Shown in pieces: positions 62,004 to 64,000 of a DNA stretch of 64,000 nucleotides. The DNA is from JBBROS01 sp965213855 (GTDB lineage Bacteria; Pseudomonadota; Alphaproteobacteria; Acetobacterales; Acetobacteraceae), in NCBI GenBank assembly GCA_965213855.1, contig CBDCAA010000008.1, forward strand, positions 620,001 to 684,000, in the 5' to 3' direction. Positions within the stretch are counted from its first letter, which is position 1. Every line of letters starts with the position of its first letter. Both the position numbers and the translations under genes were made by a program. A model generated the notes under the pieces. It was given only the letters and a program-made list of their open reading frames with translations, was not told the origin of the DNA and ran no database searches.

Positions 62004-63320
62004 TCAGCTTATGCCCGGTATGGCCACGCCCAGGAGCTGCAGCACGAGGAGCGCATTCAACGTCAGCACCACCAAGGTCGAGGCGCCTGCCAGCACCATC
62101 ATGTTGGTGCGGGCTGCATACTGACCCATGACGTCGGTCCGGCGGATCAGGAGGAGGAGTGCGACCATCGGCACCGGCAAGGCCAGGCTCAGCACCACCT
62201 GGCTCAGCACCAGCGCCTCCGTCGGGTTCACGCCCCACGCGACGACGGCGAATGCCGGCGCCATCGTCACTACCCGGCGCACCCAGAGCGGGATGCGGAC
62301 ACGAACAAACCCCTGCATGATGACCTGCCCGGCCATCGTGCCGACCGCCGAGCTGCTCAGCCCCGAGGCGATCAGCGACACGAGGAAGATCCCTGCGGCG
62401 GCCGCCCCGAACAGTGGCACCAGCGTGTGATACGCCGTCTCGATCTCCGCAACGTCCGCGTGGCCCGCGTGGAACGCAGCCGCGGCCATCATCACCATCG
62501 CCATGTTGACCAGCCCGGCGATGCCAAGCGCGACCACGACCTCGAACGTCGTGTAGCGCAGCAGGGCGCGCCGCTCCGGCTCGTTGCGGGCGGGCGCCCG
62601 ATCCTGCGTCAGGCTCGAATGCAGGTAGATAGCATGCGGCATCACCGTCGCGCCCACCATTCCCACCGCCAGCGTCAGCGCCCCCTCGTCCGGCAGGCGC
62701 GGCCAGACCGTCCCGAGGAGCGAAGCGCCCCAGTCCGGCGGCGCCAGCACCAGCTCCGCCACGTAGCTGATGCTGATCGCGGCCACGAGCGCGCCGATGA
62801 TCAGCTCGATCGGCCGGTAGCCGCGGCCCTGCACGGCCAGCAGCGAATACGTGACGATGGCGGTGACCACCATGCCGCCCAGCAGCGGCATGTGGAACAG
62901 CAGCGACAGCCCGATCGCACCGCCGAGGAACTCGGCCAGGTCGGTCGCCATCGCCGCTACCTCGCTCACGGCCCACATCGCCAGCACGGCGGGGCGCGGG
63001 AAGTGGAGGCGGCACAGCTCGGCCAGGTTCCGGTTGGTGACGATCCCCACCCGCGCCGACAAACCCTGGAACAGCATCGCGACCGCGTTGGCCAGCAGCA
63101 CGACCCACAGCAGTTCGTAGTTGTAGTGCGCGCCCGCCTGTATGTTGGTGGCGAAGTTGCCCGGGTCGGTATACGCGACCGAGCAGATGAAGGCCGGGCC
63201 CGCGAACGGCAGCAGCGCCCGCAGCCCGCGCCGCCGGCCGGCCAACACCTCGCGGATATCGCTCGTCGTGCGATCGCTCGATGTCCGGTGAACGCCCGGC
63301 CTGGCCTGGATCTGCGACAT
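62004..63320 (-). CDS. mntH: Nramp-family manganese/divalent metal transporter MntH
   Basis: A 438-residue membrane protein with 11 predicted helices. The two metal-binding motifs are present: DPGN (residues 52-55) and MPH (227-229). The consensus transport loop region is GQVIMQGFVRVRIPLWVRR. It imports Mn2+ with protons. AGGAG eight bases before the ATG fits the start. A promoter whose spacer carries an MntR box lies directly upstream, and the mntR gene is divergent, so repression by Mn-loaded MntR is likely. Confidence 0.9.
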   Translation of the reverse strand: MSQIQARPGVHRTSSDRTTSDIREVLAGRRRGLRALLPFAGPAFICSVAYTDPGNFATNIQAGAHYNYELLWVVLLANAVAMLFQGLSARVGIVTNRNLAELCRLHFPRPAVLAMWAVSEVAAMATDLAEFLGGAIGLSLLFHMPLLGGMVVTAIVTYSLLAVQGRGYRPIELIIGALVAAISISYVAELVLAPPDWGASLLGTVWPRLPDEGALTLAVGMVGATVMPHAIYLHSSLTQDRAPARNEPERRALLRYTTFEVVVALGIAGLVNMAMVMMAAAAFHAGHADVAEIETAYHTLVPLFGAAAAGIFLVSLIASGLSSSAVGTMAGQVIMQGFVRVRIPLWVRRVVTMAPAFAVVAWGVNPTEALVLSQVVLSLALPVPMVALLLLIRRTDVMGQYAARTNMMVLAGASTLVVLTLNALLVLQLLGVAIPGIS

Positions 63321-63340
63321 GCCGTGACTCCTGCCGGGAA

Positions 63341-63369
63341 GATATAGCCTTGGCTGTAACTCATGTCAC
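63341..63369 (-). promoter_or_regulatory. promoter of mntH
   Basis: On the minus strand, GTGACA (63369-63364, five of six to consensus) and TATATC (63346-63341, four of six) have a 17-bp spacer. Transcription would begin just before the AGGAG of mntH, leaving a very short leader. The MntR dyad overlaps its -10 and spacer. Confidence 0.55.
63343..63358. promoter_or_regulatory. MntR-type manganese operator
   Basis: TATAGCCTTGGCTGTA is a near-perfect dyad (AGCC-TT-GGCT core) and closely resembles the MntR box of E. coli mntH (ATAGCxxxGCTAT type). It overlaps the mntH -10 and spacer. A transcription factor bound there would exclude RNA polymerase when Mn2+ is abundant. Confidence 0.65.
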
Positions 63370-63483
63370 CGGCTTCTGCCAAAAGCTTGACGGAACAAGG
63401 CCGCGAACGCATCAAACGCCGGGAGCGGTCCGGGGCGGGGGTTCGATGGAACGATTGCGGCTGATCACGATGGCAGGCGGGTG

Positions 63484-63951
63484 ATGGCCCGATCCCGCGT
63501 GAATGTGCCTGGTCCCGTAGCGCCGCCCGCAACCATGCCGCATGGCCCGGCGCAGGCCACGCGCTTCGGCAAGGCCCGCCGCGCCCGCTCCAACACCATG
63601 CTCGAGGACTACGCCGAGCTGATCGCCGACCTCCTCGCCACCGGCGGCGAGGCCCGCACGGTCGACATCGCCCGGCGCATGGGTGTTGCGCACGCGACCG
63701 CCGTCAAGACCATCGGCCGTCTCAAGCGCGAGGGACTTGTCACCGCCCAGCCGTATCGCGGCGTTTTCCTCACCGAGGCCGGGCAGGCTTTGGCGGACCG
63801 CGTCCGCGCCCGTCACCGCCTCGTGGTCGAGTTGCTGCTCGCGGTCGGTGTCCCGCACGAAGATGCCGAAGCCGACGGCGAGGGGATCGAGCATTACGTC
63901 TCTGACGCCACGCTTGCCGCCTTCGCCCGGTTCATCCGGGCCCACCGCTAA
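63484..63951 (+). CDS. mntR: manganese transport regulator MntR (DtxR family)
   Basis: A 155-residue metalloregulator. An N-terminal extension of some 35 basic and Pro residues precedes the winged helix (LEDYAELIADLL, TVDIARRMGVAHATAVKTIGRLKREGLV, YRGVFLTEAG). The dimerisation/metal domain has the Mn ligand residues in HRLVVELLLAVGVPHEDAEADGEGIEHYVS. It is divergent from mntH across a 163-nt region with an MntR box. A GTG three bases before the ATG (63481) is an alternative start. Confidence 0.88.
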   Translation: MARSRVNVPGPVAPPATMPHGPAQATRFGKARRARSNTMLEDYAELIADLLATGGEARTVDIARRMGVAHATAVKTIGRLKREGLVTAQPYRGVFLTEAGQALADRVRARHRLVVELLLAVGVPHEDAEADGEGIEHYVSDATLAAFARFIRAHR

Positions 63952-64000
63952 GCCCACGCCTTTGTTATGAGAGGGAAAGCTGTTCCTTGTCATACAAACA

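Noticed and set aside
63967..64000. ATG near the right edge as a new gene
   Set aside because: Only 11 codons are visible with no ribosome-binding site or motif.

Overview
This 64 kb window is very GC-rich and densely packed with genes on both strands. It reads as chromosomal DNA of an alphaproteobacterium, plausibly Rhodospirillales/Acetobacteraceae-like. That placement is an inference from base composition, from the RutA, PcaDC, Ugp and MntR types, and from frequent GTG/TTG starts inside 4-nt stop/start overlaps. I saw no rRNA, tRNA, CRISPR array, transposase or phage gene. Most long antisense reading frames are GC-driven shadows.

Layout. Positions 1-2956: the end of ugpB, then ugpA-ugpE-ugpC, a glycerol-3-phosphate type ABC importer. 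Positions 3005-5227: an N-carbamoyl-D-amino-acid hydrolase coupled to an FAD-dependent amino-acid oxidoreductase. Positions 5244-10346: an esterase, a ChrA chromate transporter, an MFS drug pump and GalE. Positions 10366-25687: dispersed type II secretion genes (gspG, prepilin peptidase, gspD), a small SLT-like protein, a surface-polysaccharide block (acyltransferase, a 1522-residue FkbM/triple-glycosyltransferase protein, a second FkbM protein), a PEP-CTERM protein, a secreted GH28 polygalacturonase, a PRC-barrel-like protein and an OmpA protein. Positions 26041-27273: an unassigned protein with possible ATP-grasp features.

Positions 27624-32763: a RutA-type flavin monooxygenase followed by a complete polyamine-type ABC importer, without rutB-rutF. 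Positions 32778-38333: a second sugar/glycan block (GDP-fucose-synthase-like enzyme, GT4 fused to a fucosyltransferase-like domain, FkbM plus coiled coil, SAM methyltransferase). Positions 38379-43557: MaiA, an MpaB-type oxygenase whose C-terminal part looks frame-scrambled, a PuuE-like deacetylase, PcaB and a PcaD-PcaC fusion, i.e. an aromatic/heterocyclic catabolic set.

Positions 43596-48754 hold the most interesting locus: a BlaI-type repressor with a palindromic operator, an M56 (BlaR1-like) membrane protease, a TonB energy transducer and two secreted TonB-C paralogues. The C-terminal periplasmic domain of the M56 sensor resembles the C-terminal domain of the two paralogues, including two matching cysteines. 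This looks like an undescribed BlaI/BlaR-controlled envelope system.

Positions 48831-64000: a membrane-anchored methyltransferase, a Pat-type acetyltransferase, the slt-pgpA-pncC operon (all 4-nt overlaps), an OprB porin, a large PAS hybrid histidine kinase, a K+ channel protein, and the divergent mntH/mntR pair with a promoter-embedded MntR box.
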